Below the pieces are notes generated by a model, which did not search any database, was not told where the DNA came from, and saw only the letters and a list, made by a program, of their open reading frames with translations. From Burkholderia thailandensis E264 (GTDB lineage: Bacteria; Pseudomonadota; Gammaproteobacteria; Burkholderiales; Burkholderiaceae): DNA of 64,000 bases. The stretch is from the NCBI RefSeq assembly GCF_000012365.1, contig NC_007651.1:1-64000 (forward strand), in the 5' to 3' direction. Shown here piece after piece: positions 56,171 to 63,954 of the stretch. Every line of letters starts with the position of its first letter. Positions within the stretch are counted from its first letter, which is position 1. The position numbers and the translations under genes were made by a program.

Positions 56171-56962
56171 TCAGACGGGTTGCGCATCGGCCGGATAGAC
56201 GGCCTGCGACAGTTTGCGGATGAAGGAGCCGGCCGGACGGTTCGCGATCGCGCCGTCGCCCGTTTCGCCGAGGAACTTGCCCGTCGAGCGGCCGGCCGCG
56301 AAGTTGAACACGAACACCGACGCAACCGGAATCAGGAATTCGCGGAACGTGAACACGTAGAGATCGTCGGCGAACTTGTAGGTCGTCGCGAGATCGACGT
56401 CGCCGTGGCCGCGCTGCTCGCCGACGAGGCATTGCCAGCAGTAGCGCGTCGAGCTCAGGTATGTGTGCTCGTACGTGTGGTTCGGGCTGTAGACGTTCAG
56501 CGTGCGTGTGCCGATCAGGTCGCGCGTTTCCGCCGGCACGGCCCCCGAAGCGCCCTCGCCGGCATCGCCGCTCGCGAGCGTGCCGACCAGAAATTCCTGC
56601 GCGACGCGCGGCGCGGCGCCCGCCTCTTCGCGGCTGCGAATCCGCGACAGGATGCCGAGCACGCGCCGCGTCGCGGTATTGAACACGAGCGTCAGCGCTT
56701 CGGCCGGCCGGCTTATGAACGTGACGTCGACGAAGAACGTATCGGGCGCGACTTCGATCGCCTCGTACCAGTCGGTGTCGCCTGCGTCGCCGCGACGCCA
56801 CGCGAGCGTGTGGCCGTCGACGAAGTGCGCGGCGAACGCGCCGCTCGGCAGTTCGAACGTCAACGCGCGGCCGGCGAGCGCGCCGGTCGCGGGCAGCCGG
56901 TTCGTGTCGATGCCGGCCGCGAAGTCTTCGTAGTTTTTCCAGTCCTGCGGTTTGTCGTTCAT
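56171..56962 (-). CDS. MoaF-family protein (monoamine regulon type)
   Basis: 263-residue protein with two lipocalin-like halves: an N-terminal MoaF domain (about 25-130) and a C-terminal MoaF_C domain (about 145-255; NVYSPNHTYEHTYLSSTRYCWQCLVG). Despite the shared letters, MoaF here belongs to the monoamine operon of Klebsiella rather than to molybdopterin synthesis; its biochemistry is unclear. It probably binds a small ligand. It is tightly clustered with the SnoaL-like gene (7 bases). Confidence 0.78.
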   Translation of the reverse strand: MNDKPQDWKNYEDFAAGIDTNRLPATGALAGRALTFELPSGAFAAHFVDGHTLAWRRGDAGDTDWYEAIEVAPDTFFVDVTFISRPAEALTLVFNTATRRVLGILSRIRSREEAGAAPRVAQEFLVGTLASGDAGEGASGAVPAETRDLIGTRTLNVYSPNHTYEHTYLSSTRYCWQCLVGEQRGHGDVDLATTYKFADDLYVFTFREFLIPVASVFVFNFAAGRSTGKFLGETGDGAIANRPAGSFIRKLSQAVYPADAQPV

Positions 56963-57001
56963 CGGTGAATCCTCGGAAAGTGTTGTCGGGCGCGGCCGCG
57001 T

Positions 57002-57799
57002 TCAGCGCGCGAATTCGATCGTCGGCAGATCGACGGCCGATGCGCCGCCGTCGACGAGCAGCGACGTGCCCGTGATCATCGACGCATGCGGCGACGCGAG
57101 ATACAGCACCGTGTCGGCCACCTCGTCGGGCTCCGCCGGGCGGCCGAGCGGCACGTCGCGCGTGACGAGCCGGTATGCGTCCTCGCGCGTCGCGAGCCCG
57201 TGCGCGTCGCGCAGCGCATCCATCTGCTCGTCGGCCATCGCGGTGCGCACCCAGCCCGGACACACCGCGTTCACGCGCACGCCGCAGCGGCCGTAATCGC
57301 GCGCGAGCGAGCGCGTGAGGCCGATCAGCGCGTGCTTCGTCGTCACGTAGCCGACGACGTTCGGGCCTGCGAAATGTCCGGCGAGCGACGACAGGATCAC
57401 GATGCTGCCGCGCCGCTCGATCAGCTCGGGCAGCAACTCGCGCGCGCAGACGAACGCGGTGTCGAGGTTCACGCGCGTCGATTGCGCCCACGACGCGTCG
57501 TCGGTGTCGAGCGCGCTGCCGACGCCGTGGCCGCCCGCGTTCGCGACCAGCACGTCGACGCTGCCGAACGCCGCGCGCGCGTCATCGAGCGCGCGCCGCA
57601 CGTCGTGCGCGTCGGCCGCATCGCCCGCGACGGCGATCGCGGCGGCGCCGAGCGGCTTCGCGACCGCGTCGAGCGGCTCGCGGCGGCGGCCGAGCAGCAC
57701 GACCCTGCCGCCCGCTTCGACGAACTTGCGCGCGACGGCCGCGCCGATGCCCGTGCCGCCGCCCGTGATCAACGCGACCTTGCCGTTGAACGTGTGCAT
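57002..57799 (-). CDS. Short-chain dehydrogenase/reductase
   Basis: 265-residue classical SDR with the cofactor motif TGGGTGIG, NAGG, and the active-site Ser, Tyr and Lys (ILSSLAG ... YVTTK). It ends in the usual GTSLLVDGG pattern. It interconverts an alcohol and a carbonyl with NAD(P). I start at MHTFNGKVALITGG (ATG 57799); the frame runs on upstream without homology. Confidence 0.94.
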   Translation of the reverse strand: MHTFNGKVALITGGGTGIGAAVARKFVEAGGRVVLLGRRREPLDAVAKPLGAAAIAVAGDAADAHDVRRALDDARAAFGSVDVLVANAGGHGVGSALDTDDASWAQSTRVNLDTAFVCARELLPELIERRGSIVILSSLAGHFAGPNVVGYVTTKHALIGLTRSLARDYGRCGVRVNAVCPGWVRTAMADEQMDALRDAHGLATREDAYRLVTRDVPLGRPAEPDEVADTVLYLASPHASMITGTSLLVDGGASAVDLPTIEFAR

Positions 57800-57883
57800 G
57801 ACTGACGTCTCCTTCGAATGAACGTGAAAGCGCGATCGTGACGATTTGCCCGACGGCGCGACGAAACGACGAACGCGGGACAC

Positions 57884-59554
57884 TCAGCGCGCATGGCCCG
57901 CGTCCAGCGGTGCGGCCCGCGGCGCGCTCGCGCCGGCGCGCGCGTTCGGCGCGAGCGCGGGCGACAGCATGAATTCGGCGCAGCGCTCGGCGATCATGAT
58001 CGTCGGCGCATTCGTGTTGCCGGACACGAGCGACGGCATCACCGACGCATCGCAGATCCTCAGCCCGCCGACGCCGCGCACGCGCAGCTGCGAATCGACG
58101 ACCGAGCCCGGATCGCCGCCCATCCGGCACGTGCCCGACGGGTGATAGACGGTCTTCGCGTGCGAGCGCACGTATGCGTCGAGATCGACGCGGCCGCCGT
58201 CGGTCGGCAGCATCTCGCCCGCGATCGCCTTCGACATCGACGGCATGCGCATGATCTCGCGCGCGAGCGAAAGCCCGCGCACGAGCGTCGCGAAATCGTC
58301 CGGATGACTGAGGAAATTGCCGTCGAACAGAATCGGCGCGAGCGGATCGGCGTTGCGCAGGCGCACCGTGCCGCGCGACTTCGGCCGCAGGAAGCACGGG
58401 TTGATCGAGATCCCGTGCCCTTCGAGCGGCTCGCGGCCGACGTCGCCGACGAGCACGGGCAGCACGTGGAACTGCACGTCGGGGCGGCCGCCGTTCGCGG
58501 TATCGACGAAGCCGCCGCTCTCGACGACGTTCGACGTGAGGAGCCCCGTGTGGAACAGCGTGTACTGGATGCCGTGGCGCAGCGCGTTGAGCCCGCGGTC
58601 CTGGCCCGCGAGGCTGATCGGCGCGCGCGCGCGGCCATACAGCGACACTTCGAGATGGTCCTGGAAGTTGAGTCCGACCTCGGGCGAATCGTGCACGACC
58701 GCGATGCCGTGCTGCCGGAGCTGATCCGCCGGGCCGATGCCCGACAGCATCAGGAGCTTCGGGCTCGCGAGCGCGCCCGCGCAAAGCACGATCTCCGCGC
58801 GTGCGCGCACGAGCCGCTCCTCGCCGCCGCGCGCACGGTAGCGCACGCCGACCGCCGCGCCGTTCTCGAACACGATGCGCGTGACGAACGCGTCGGTCTC
58901 GATCGTCAGCAGCGGATCGCGCTTGACGGCGGCGAGATACGTCGCGGCGGTGCTGCCGCGCCGGCCTTCGAACGTCGTCGTCTGATAGAAGCCGACGCCC
59001 GCCTGCGACGCGCCGTTGAAGTCGTCGTTGTACGGCAGCCCGAACTCCTGCGCGCCCTGCACGAACGCGTCGCTCAGCGGATGACGAAAGCGCGCGTCGC
59101 TCACGTGCAGCGGCCCGTCGGCGCCGTGCAGCGGCCCCGCGAGCCGGTGGTTGCGCTCGGCGCGCCGGAAAAACGGCAGCACGTCGTCCCAGCCCCAGCC
59201 GTCGCAGCCGGCGTCGCGCCAGCCGTCGTAATCGGCGGGCGTGCCGCGGATGTAGACCATCGCGTTCACCGAACTGCCGCCGCCGAGCGTGCGGCCCTGC
59301 GGCACGTACATGCGCCGGCCGGCCGCGTGCGCCTGCGGCTCCGTCTCGTAGACCCAGGTCCGCTTCGTGCCGATCACGCGCACGAACGTCGCGGGCGTGT
59401 GGACGAAGAACGAATTGTCGGGCGGGCCGGCTTCGAGCAGCAGCACGCGATGCCCGGCATTGACGAGCCGGTGCGTGGCGACGCAGCCGGCCGAGCCGCC
59501 GCCGATCACGATGTAGTCGAATTCCGTCGAGCCTTTGGGGGTTGCCGCGGACAT
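57884..59554 (-). CDS. GMC-family FAD-dependent alcohol oxidoreductase (choline dehydrogenase-like)
   Basis: 556-residue GMC oxidoreductase: the FAD motif IGGGSAGCVATHRL near the N-terminus, the GMC signature PQGRTLGGGSSVNAMVYIRG, and the catalytic His near residue 471 (YHPSGTCRMGG) with the partner Asn in SGNTNAPTIM. It oxidises a primary alcohol to an aldehyde, passing electrons to the respiratory chain or oxygen. Start at ATG 59554 (MSAATPKGSTEF). It is the first gene of the minus-strand catabolic block. Confidence 0.94.
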   Translation of the reverse strand: MSAATPKGSTEFDYIVIGGGSAGCVATHRLVNAGHRVLLLEAGPPDNSFFVHTPATFVRVIGTKRTWVYETEPQAHAAGRRMYVPQGRTLGGGSSVNAMVYIRGTPADYDGWRDAGCDGWGWDDVLPFFRRAERNHRLAGPLHGADGPLHVSDARFRHPLSDAFVQGAQEFGLPYNDDFNGASQAGVGFYQTTTFEGRRGSTAATYLAAVKRDPLLTIETDAFVTRIVFENGAAVGVRYRARGGEERLVRARAEIVLCAGALASPKLLMLSGIGPADQLRQHGIAVVHDSPEVGLNFQDHLEVSLYGRARAPISLAGQDRGLNALRHGIQYTLFHTGLLTSNVVESGGFVDTANGGRPDVQFHVLPVLVGDVGREPLEGHGISINPCFLRPKSRGTVRLRNADPLAPILFDGNFLSHPDDFATLVRGLSLAREIMRMPSMSKAIAGEMLPTDGGRVDLDAYVRSHAKTVYHPSGTCRMGGDPGSVVDSQLRVRGVGGLRICDASVMPSLVSGNTNAPTIMIAERCAEFMLSPALAPNARAGASAPRAAPLDAGHAR

Positions 59555-59627
59555 ATGTCGCTTCTCGCTGGGTCGGATGGATGGACAGGTTGCCACTATC
59601 GGCGAAATCGGCCGGCGTGCGCGCGGT

Positions 59628-59638
59628 GTGCGCTATCG
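59628..59638 (-). promoter_or_regulatory. CGATAGCGCAC motif upstream of the GMC oxidoreductase gene
   Basis: Exact 11-base match to the motif upstream of araC, in the same orientation relative to its gene, 74 bases before the GMC start. A related CCGATAGTGG follows about 30 bases closer to the gene, as expected of direct-repeat AraC sites. Confidence 0.5.
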
Positions 59639-59773
59639 ATCAATTCAAACTGCGTTCTGAGCGGAGGACGGGGACGGCGTGCGCGATGCGCGGCCTTGCG
59701 CACACATCGCGGGCGCGGTCCGTCCCTATTGTCGTTGGATTGCCGTTTCGAGGCATCCATCGTGCATAAAACA

Positions 59774-59869
59774 GTACCTTGCATTAGATGATACCTGTTG
59801 CTATAGTCCGCCCATGTTCGCGGCGGGCCGCACGACGGGCCGCGGCAGAACATGACACGGTATCTTGCA
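59774..59869 (+). promoter_or_regulatory. padR promoter with direct repeats
   Basis: TTGCAT (59779-59784) and TATAGT (59802-59807) with a 17-base spacer form a good sigma-70 promoter. GTACCTTGCA (59774-59783) overlaps the -35 box and GTATCTTGCA recurs at 59860-59869 in the leader, one base different, 86 bases away. They are candidate PadR operators. Confidence 0.6.
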
Positions 59870-59894
59870 ACGCACACTACGCCGGCGGAACGGA

Positions 59895-60236
59895 ATGAAG
59901 ACCCAGTTGAAGAAAGGCGCGCTCGACATGTGCGTGCTCGCCGTGCTGGCGCGGCGGGACAGCTACGCGTACGAGCTCGTGTCGACGCTTGCCGAAACGA
60001 TGGAAATCAGCGAAGGCACGATCTATCCGCTGATGCGGCGCCTGCAGGCGGAGGCCTGGGTGACGACCTACCTCGTCGAGTCGACGTCGGGGCCGCCGCG
60101 CAAGTACTACTCGATCACCGACGCCGGGCGCGCGAGCCTGCGGCAGATGGAAAACGAGTGGCGGAGTTTCGTCGACGAAGTCAACGGCGTGCTGGCGCTG
60201 CACCGCACGCAAGCGGACGGAGAGGAACGGCAATGA
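59895..60236 (+). CDS. PadR-family transcriptional regulator
   Basis: 113-residue winged-helix protein (MKTQLKKGALDMCVLAVLARRDSYAYELVSTLAETM ... SEGTIYPLMRRLQAEAWV). Small PadR proteins with this layout usually pair with a DUF1700 membrane protein, as here, where the next start overlaps the stop (ATGA). I start at ATG 59895; the upstream in-frame ATG at 59865 overlaps the second repeat of the candidate operator. Confidence 0.92.
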   Translation: MKTQLKKGALDMCVLAVLARRDSYAYELVSTLAETMEISEGTIYPLMRRLQAEAWVTTYLVESTSGPPRKYYSITDAGRASLRQMENEWRSFVDEVNGVLALHRTQADGEERQ

Positions 60237-61411
60237 AGCAGGACGCATTCATCCAGCGGTTGCGGCAGGCGCTCGGCAGCCTGCCGAAGCGGGACGTCGA
60301 CGAGATCGTCGCCGACTACCGCGAGTACATCGGCGACGCGCTCTCGGCCGGGCGCGCGGAGGAAGACGTGATCGCCGCGCTCGGCGATCCGGAGAAGCTC
60401 GCGCGCGAGCTGAAGGCGCAGGCGAATTTCCGGCAATGGGAGGAGCGGCGCTCGTTCGGCAATCTGATGCGCGTCGTCGGCTCGATCGCGGGCCTCGGGC
60501 TGCTGCACCTGATCCTGCTCGTGCCGTTTCTGCTGTACATGCTCGTGCTGACGACCGGCTACGTGTTCTTCGGCGCGCTGACGGTGGCCGGGCTCGTCAC
60601 GCTCGTCGCATTCGGCAGCCATTACGTGTTCGGCACGCCGGTGCCGGGCGTCCTGCCGTTCGGCGGCGGCGCGGCGCAGGTCGGCGTGGCCGGCGCGGCG
60701 GACGGCAAGGGCGCGGCGGCGGGCAAGGACGCGCAGGGCGGCAAGGACGCGAAGAATTCGAAGAGCGCGAGCGCCGCGGCCGCCGATGCGCTGAACGACG
60801 CGAAGGAACTGCGCGTCGACGGCGAGCGCTACGTGCTCGACCTGCACGACGGCAGCCGGGTGTCGATCGTCACGCGCAAGGGCGTGATCGATGCGCGCAA
60901 GCAGGACGGCAAGCTTTCGGTCGACGCGACCGGCGACGGCGCGCGCGCGCTGCTCGCGACGGGCAGCGACGGCACGTTCAACATCGCGCGCGCCGACGTG
61001 ATCGCGCTCGATCTGAAGAGCGCGAGCGGCGATCAGATGACGGTCGCGAACACGGGCGCGTCGATGCCGGGCGTGAACGTGCCAGGCATCGCAGGCGGCA
61101 ACGTGCAGATGACGCCGGACGGCCGCGGCGGCATGAACCTGTCGGTGACGAATGGCGAGAACGCGGTATCGATCGTCGGCGGCCGGATCACCGTCGACAA
61201 CGGCAAGCAGCACGTGAGCGTCGCCGCGCCGACCGGGTTCGCGCTCGGCGGCATCGCGTTCGGCTACGGGCTTGCGATGCTGCCGATCGGGATCGTCGGG
61301 CTGCTCGTGTGCATCTGGTTGACGCGCGTTACGTGGCGCGCGCTCGTGCGGTATGTGCGGCGGCGGATCGATGCGGTGTCGGCGAAGCTCGAGCGGGAAC
61401 GGGGGAGCTGA
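60233..61411 (+). CDS. DUF1700 (HAAS-domain) membrane protein
   Basis: 392-residue protein. The N-terminal HAAS domain (about residues 1-75, FIQRLRQALGSLPKRDVDEIVADYREYIG) is the usual partner of PadR regulators. Membrane helices follow at about 81-133, then an Ala/Lys/Asp-rich low-complexity linker (about 155-180), a beta-rich DUF4097/adhesin-like domain (about 185-335) and a last hydrophobic pair (about 336-369). It may sense envelope state and signal to PadR; function unproven. Confidence 0.88.
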   Translation: MKQDAFIQRLRQALGSLPKRDVDEIVADYREYIGDALSAGRAEEDVIAALGDPEKLARELKAQANFRQWEERRSFGNLMRVVGSIAGLGLLHLILLVPFLLYMLVLTTGYVFFGALTVAGLVTLVAFGSHYVFGTPVPGVLPFGGGAAQVGVAGAADGKGAAAGKDAQGGKDAKNSKSASAAAADALNDAKELRVDGERYVLDLHDGSRVSIVTRKGVIDARKQDGKLSVDATGDGARALLATGSDGTFNIARADVIALDLKSASGDQMTVANTGASMPGVNVPGIAGGNVQMTPDGRGGMNLSVTNGENAVSIVGGRITVDNGKQHVSVAAPTGFALGGIAFGYGLAMLPIGIVGLLVCIWLTRVTWRALVRYVRRRIDAVSAKLERERGS

Positions 61412-61450
61412 GATTCGGCGGTTCCGTCGAGCTTGGGTTTGGGGAGATTC

Positions 61451-61484
61451 AAAAGCGCTCGGGCGATTCCGGGCGCTTTTTTTC
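61451..61484 (+). terminator. Rho-independent terminator of the padR operon
   Basis: Stem AAAAGCGCTCGG / CCGGGCGCTTTT (12 bp with one G-T pair), loop GCGATT, followed by a run of T. Confidence 0.9.
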
Positions 61485-61702
61485 TGTGAGGAAAGCGCGG
61501 CCAGAAGGACCCCGCGCGGCTGTGCAAAAGCATCGCTTGCAGGCAGGCTCGACGGCTGTGCGACGGGCTGCCGAGCGTTCAATGGCGATTCAAGCATGCG
61601 AAAGTTCGGCGACAATCCGCGTTTCGGATAAGTCTCTGACGGCGGACATCCTTTTCTGTGCCGCGGAGCATGCAAGTCACTGTCTATGTTTTGTATTTTG
61701 TT

Positions 61703-61755
61703 TGTATATAAACATAGTAATAGTCAATAAAGGCAGCGGCTTTCTGTGGATAAGC
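61703..61755 (-). repeat. Origin-like module, copy B
   Basis: 53-bp block colinear with 2763-2815. Read from the minus strand it is DnaA box, 21-base spacer, CTA-TTA-CTA and AT-rich DNA. It is a closer match to characterised DnaA-trio elements than copy A. Confidence 0.75.
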
Positions 61756-62098
61756 GCCAAGATGCCTTTCGCTTCAATGTCCTGTCGATCTCGCAACCTT
61801 CTGTACAGACGATGAATTGTCCCGGGCTGTGAAGAACAACTTTCGAGGCGCACAGTTCGGGTGGTGATTTATCCCCAAATTGTCCACTGGTTGTAAGCGG
61901 ATTGCCGCGCGCACGCCGAGGCGGTGTTGGCGGGAATTCGGATAACGTGGGCTTCGCATCGCATCAACGTCTCTTCTCCAGACGCGAAACCGGCGGGCGG
62001 CAATCGATCGTGCGCAAACAGCCGATCGCGCGACGGCGGCACTCGATGCGCCTGAGCGCGCCGGCCGCTCGCAGCCGACGCGGGGAGGCTGGAAGCAT

Positions 62099-63088
62099 TC
62101 ATGCCGCCGCCGTCTTCCCGCTGACGGTCTTCAGCACCTGCCAGTACGATGGCGGGCGCGCGACGCAGCCGCGCTCGCGCAGCATGCGGTGCATCTTCGG
62201 CAGCCTGAAGTACGGCACCGACGCCATCAGGTGATGCTCGACATGGTAGTTCACGCGGATCGGCGCGACGGTCGCGCGCGCGAGCCAGCCGGCGTGCGTG
62301 GTGCGCGTGTTGCGCAGCGGATCGTCGCTCGTTTCGCGGCACGCATGCTCGGCCATCGAGCGGATGCGGATGAAAAGCGGAAACGGCGTCACGTACGCGA
62401 GCACCCACACGCCGTACAGCCACGGATGGCCGCTCGCCCACAGTGCGCCGAACAGGATGGCGTTCGTGATCAGCATGCCGGCCGCGGTGCGCAAGAACGC
62501 GACCGGATAGTCCCGCCAGCGGCGGCCCGTCTGCGGCAGGCGCTGGATGTCGTTCGTCAGTGACCACTTGAGCACGCCCGCGTCCATCAGCGCGCGGCCG
62601 ATCAGGAACTTGACGCCCGTGACACCCGAAAGGTCGCGCAGGCACTTGCGCGCGAGCGATGCGCGCGTCGTCGGCAGGCCCGCGACGAGCGACAGGTCGG
62701 GATCGGCGCTCGACGACGTCGTCGCATGGTGCGTCAGGTGGTACGGGCGGTACTTGTGCAGCTCGTTCCAGATCGGGCGCGCGCACAGCCAGTCGACGAG
62801 CACGTCGTTCGCCCAGCGCGTGCGGAACAGCGTGCCGTGCGCGGCGTCGTGCTGAAGAATGCCGAGACAGAGCTGGCGTCCGGCGATGATCGTCATGCCG
62901 GCCGCGAGCGCGAGCGCGAAGCCCCAGGCCGGAAAATGCGCGCGTGCATACGCGAGACCCGCGAACGCGAGCGCGATCACCGCCCATGTCGAGCCGACCG
63001 CCCACGCGCCGCGCCAATTCGAGCGCGCGGTCAGCGCGCGGATCTCGTCGCGGGTGAAGAGATCGCGGATGCGGATTCTGTCGGTCAT
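62099..63088 (-). CDS. Membrane fatty acid desaturase
   Basis: 329-residue diiron membrane desaturase with the three His boxes: HDAAH (80-84), HLTHH (117-121) and HVEHH (282-286), set among about four membrane segments. It inserts a double bond, or hydroxylates, an acyl chain using O2. GGAGGAG precedes ATG 63088. It lies 29 bases downstream of the PaaX-like gene on the same strand. Acceptor and position of the double bond are unknown. Confidence 0.93.
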   Translation of the reverse strand: MTDRIRIRDLFTRDEIRALTARSNWRGAWAVGSTWAVIALAFAGLAYARAHFPAWGFALALAAGMTIIAGRQLCLGILQHDAAHGTLFRTRWANDVLVDWLCARPIWNELHKYRPYHLTHHATTSSSADPDLSLVAGLPTTRASLARKCLRDLSGVTGVKFLIGRALMDAGVLKWSLTNDIQRLPQTGRRWRDYPVAFLRTAAGMLITNAILFGALWASGHPWLYGVWVLAYVTPFPLFIRIRSMAEHACRETSDDPLRNTRTTHAGWLARATVAPIRVNYHVEHHLMASVPYFRLPKMHRMLRERGCVARPPSYWQVLKTVSGKTAAA

Positions 63089-63117
63089 GTCGATGTCTCC
63101 TCCGGCTGTCTCCCGTG

Positions 63118-63954
63118 CTAGTGCAGGTGGCCCGCGACGGCGGCGCGCGCCGCGCCCGGCGCGGACGGATGCTCGCTGTCGAGGAGGGCGCGCCAGATCC
63201 GGTGGCCCGCGCCGACGTAGCGCCGCGCGCATTCGATGAACACCGCGCGTGCGGCGACGTCGACAAACGGCTCCGGCAGCAGCGGATCGAACACGACCTG
63301 CCGGATCGCCTTGCCGCCGAGCAGGAACGCCTCTCGCGCGGCGACGTCGAGATCGAGCTCCGGCGCACGCGCGAGCCAGTCTTCAAGCTGCGCGCCGAGC
63401 GTGCGATACGTGTCCGACAGCGCGTCGCCGTCCCACAGCGCGCGGATGCGCGCTTCCTGCGCGGCGTCGAAGCCCATCGCGACGAACACGGCCGCGGCCG
63501 GCTCGACGCCGAGGTTCGTCAGCCGCCGGCGCACCGAATCGACGTTGCCCGCGATGTTGTCCGGGCGCACGTACAGGCTCTTGTCCCATTCGCGGAAGCC
63601 GAGCATCTCGAGCGCGCGCTCGCGGCGGGCGAGGGCGGTGCGGTCGACGCGGCCGAGCGAGATGCACGACACCATCAGATACGCGCCGCTCCAGCGGCGC
63701 AGCCGCGATTCGACCGTGCGCCAGGCGGTCAGCTCCTCGGACAGCTCGACGGCCGACGGCCCGAGCCGGTAGCTGCCGCGCTCCGCGCCCTCGACGAGCG
63801 ATTCGGCCGCAAGCCGCGCGAGCGCGACGCGCACGCTGTTCTCGGTGAGGCCGAACAGCCGGCACGCGATGATCGCTTCGCGTACCTGCAACGGCTCGCC
63901 GTCCTTGGCGACCAGCAAATCGAGGATCAGATGTTTCGCGGTGGGTTGCGTCAT
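63118..63954 (-). CDS. PaaX-like transcriptional regulator
   Basis: 278-residue protein with an N-terminal PaaX-type winged helix (residues about 5-70; LFGLTENSVRVALARLAAESLVE) and the PaaX C-terminal region. Classical PaaX represses phenylacetyl-CoA degradation; this paralogue sits with a desaturase and no paa genes, so acyl-CoA-type sensing of lipid intermediates is a reasonable inference. It likely forms an operon with, and controls, the desaturase. Confidence 0.88.
   Translation of the reverse strand: MTQPTAKHLILDLLVAKDGEPLQVREAIIACRLFGLTENSVRVALARLAAESLVEGAERGSYRLGPSAVELSEELTAWRTVESRLRRWSGAYLMVSCISLGRVDRTALARRERALEMLGFREWDKSLYVRPDNIAGNVDSVRRRLTNLGVEPAAAVFVAMGFDAAQEARIRALWDGDALSDTYRTLGAQLEDWLARAPELDLDVAAREAFLLGGKAIRQVVFDPLLPEPFVDVAARAVFIECARRYVGAGHRIWRALLDSEHPSAPGAARAAVAGHLH

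Larger units (their letters stand above)
59555..59894. other. GMC gene/padR divergent intergenic region
   Basis: 340 bases holding the presumed AraC site for the GMC gene (59628-59638) and a strong promoter with direct repeats for padR (59774-59869). No gene is supported in it. Confidence 0.65.
61412..62098. other. Gene-free segment with a second origin-like module
   Basis: 687 bases. After the padR-operon terminator come an AT-rich stretch with an inverted repeat TGTTT-GTATAT-AAACA (61699-61714), TAG-TAA-TAG (61715-61723), a perfect DnaA box TGTGGATAA (61745-61753), a one-mismatch box TTATCCCCA (61869-61877) and a weaker TTGTCCACT (61880-61888). The order and spacing copy those of the segment at 2.4-3.1 kb. 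No gene is supported here. Confidence 0.65.
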
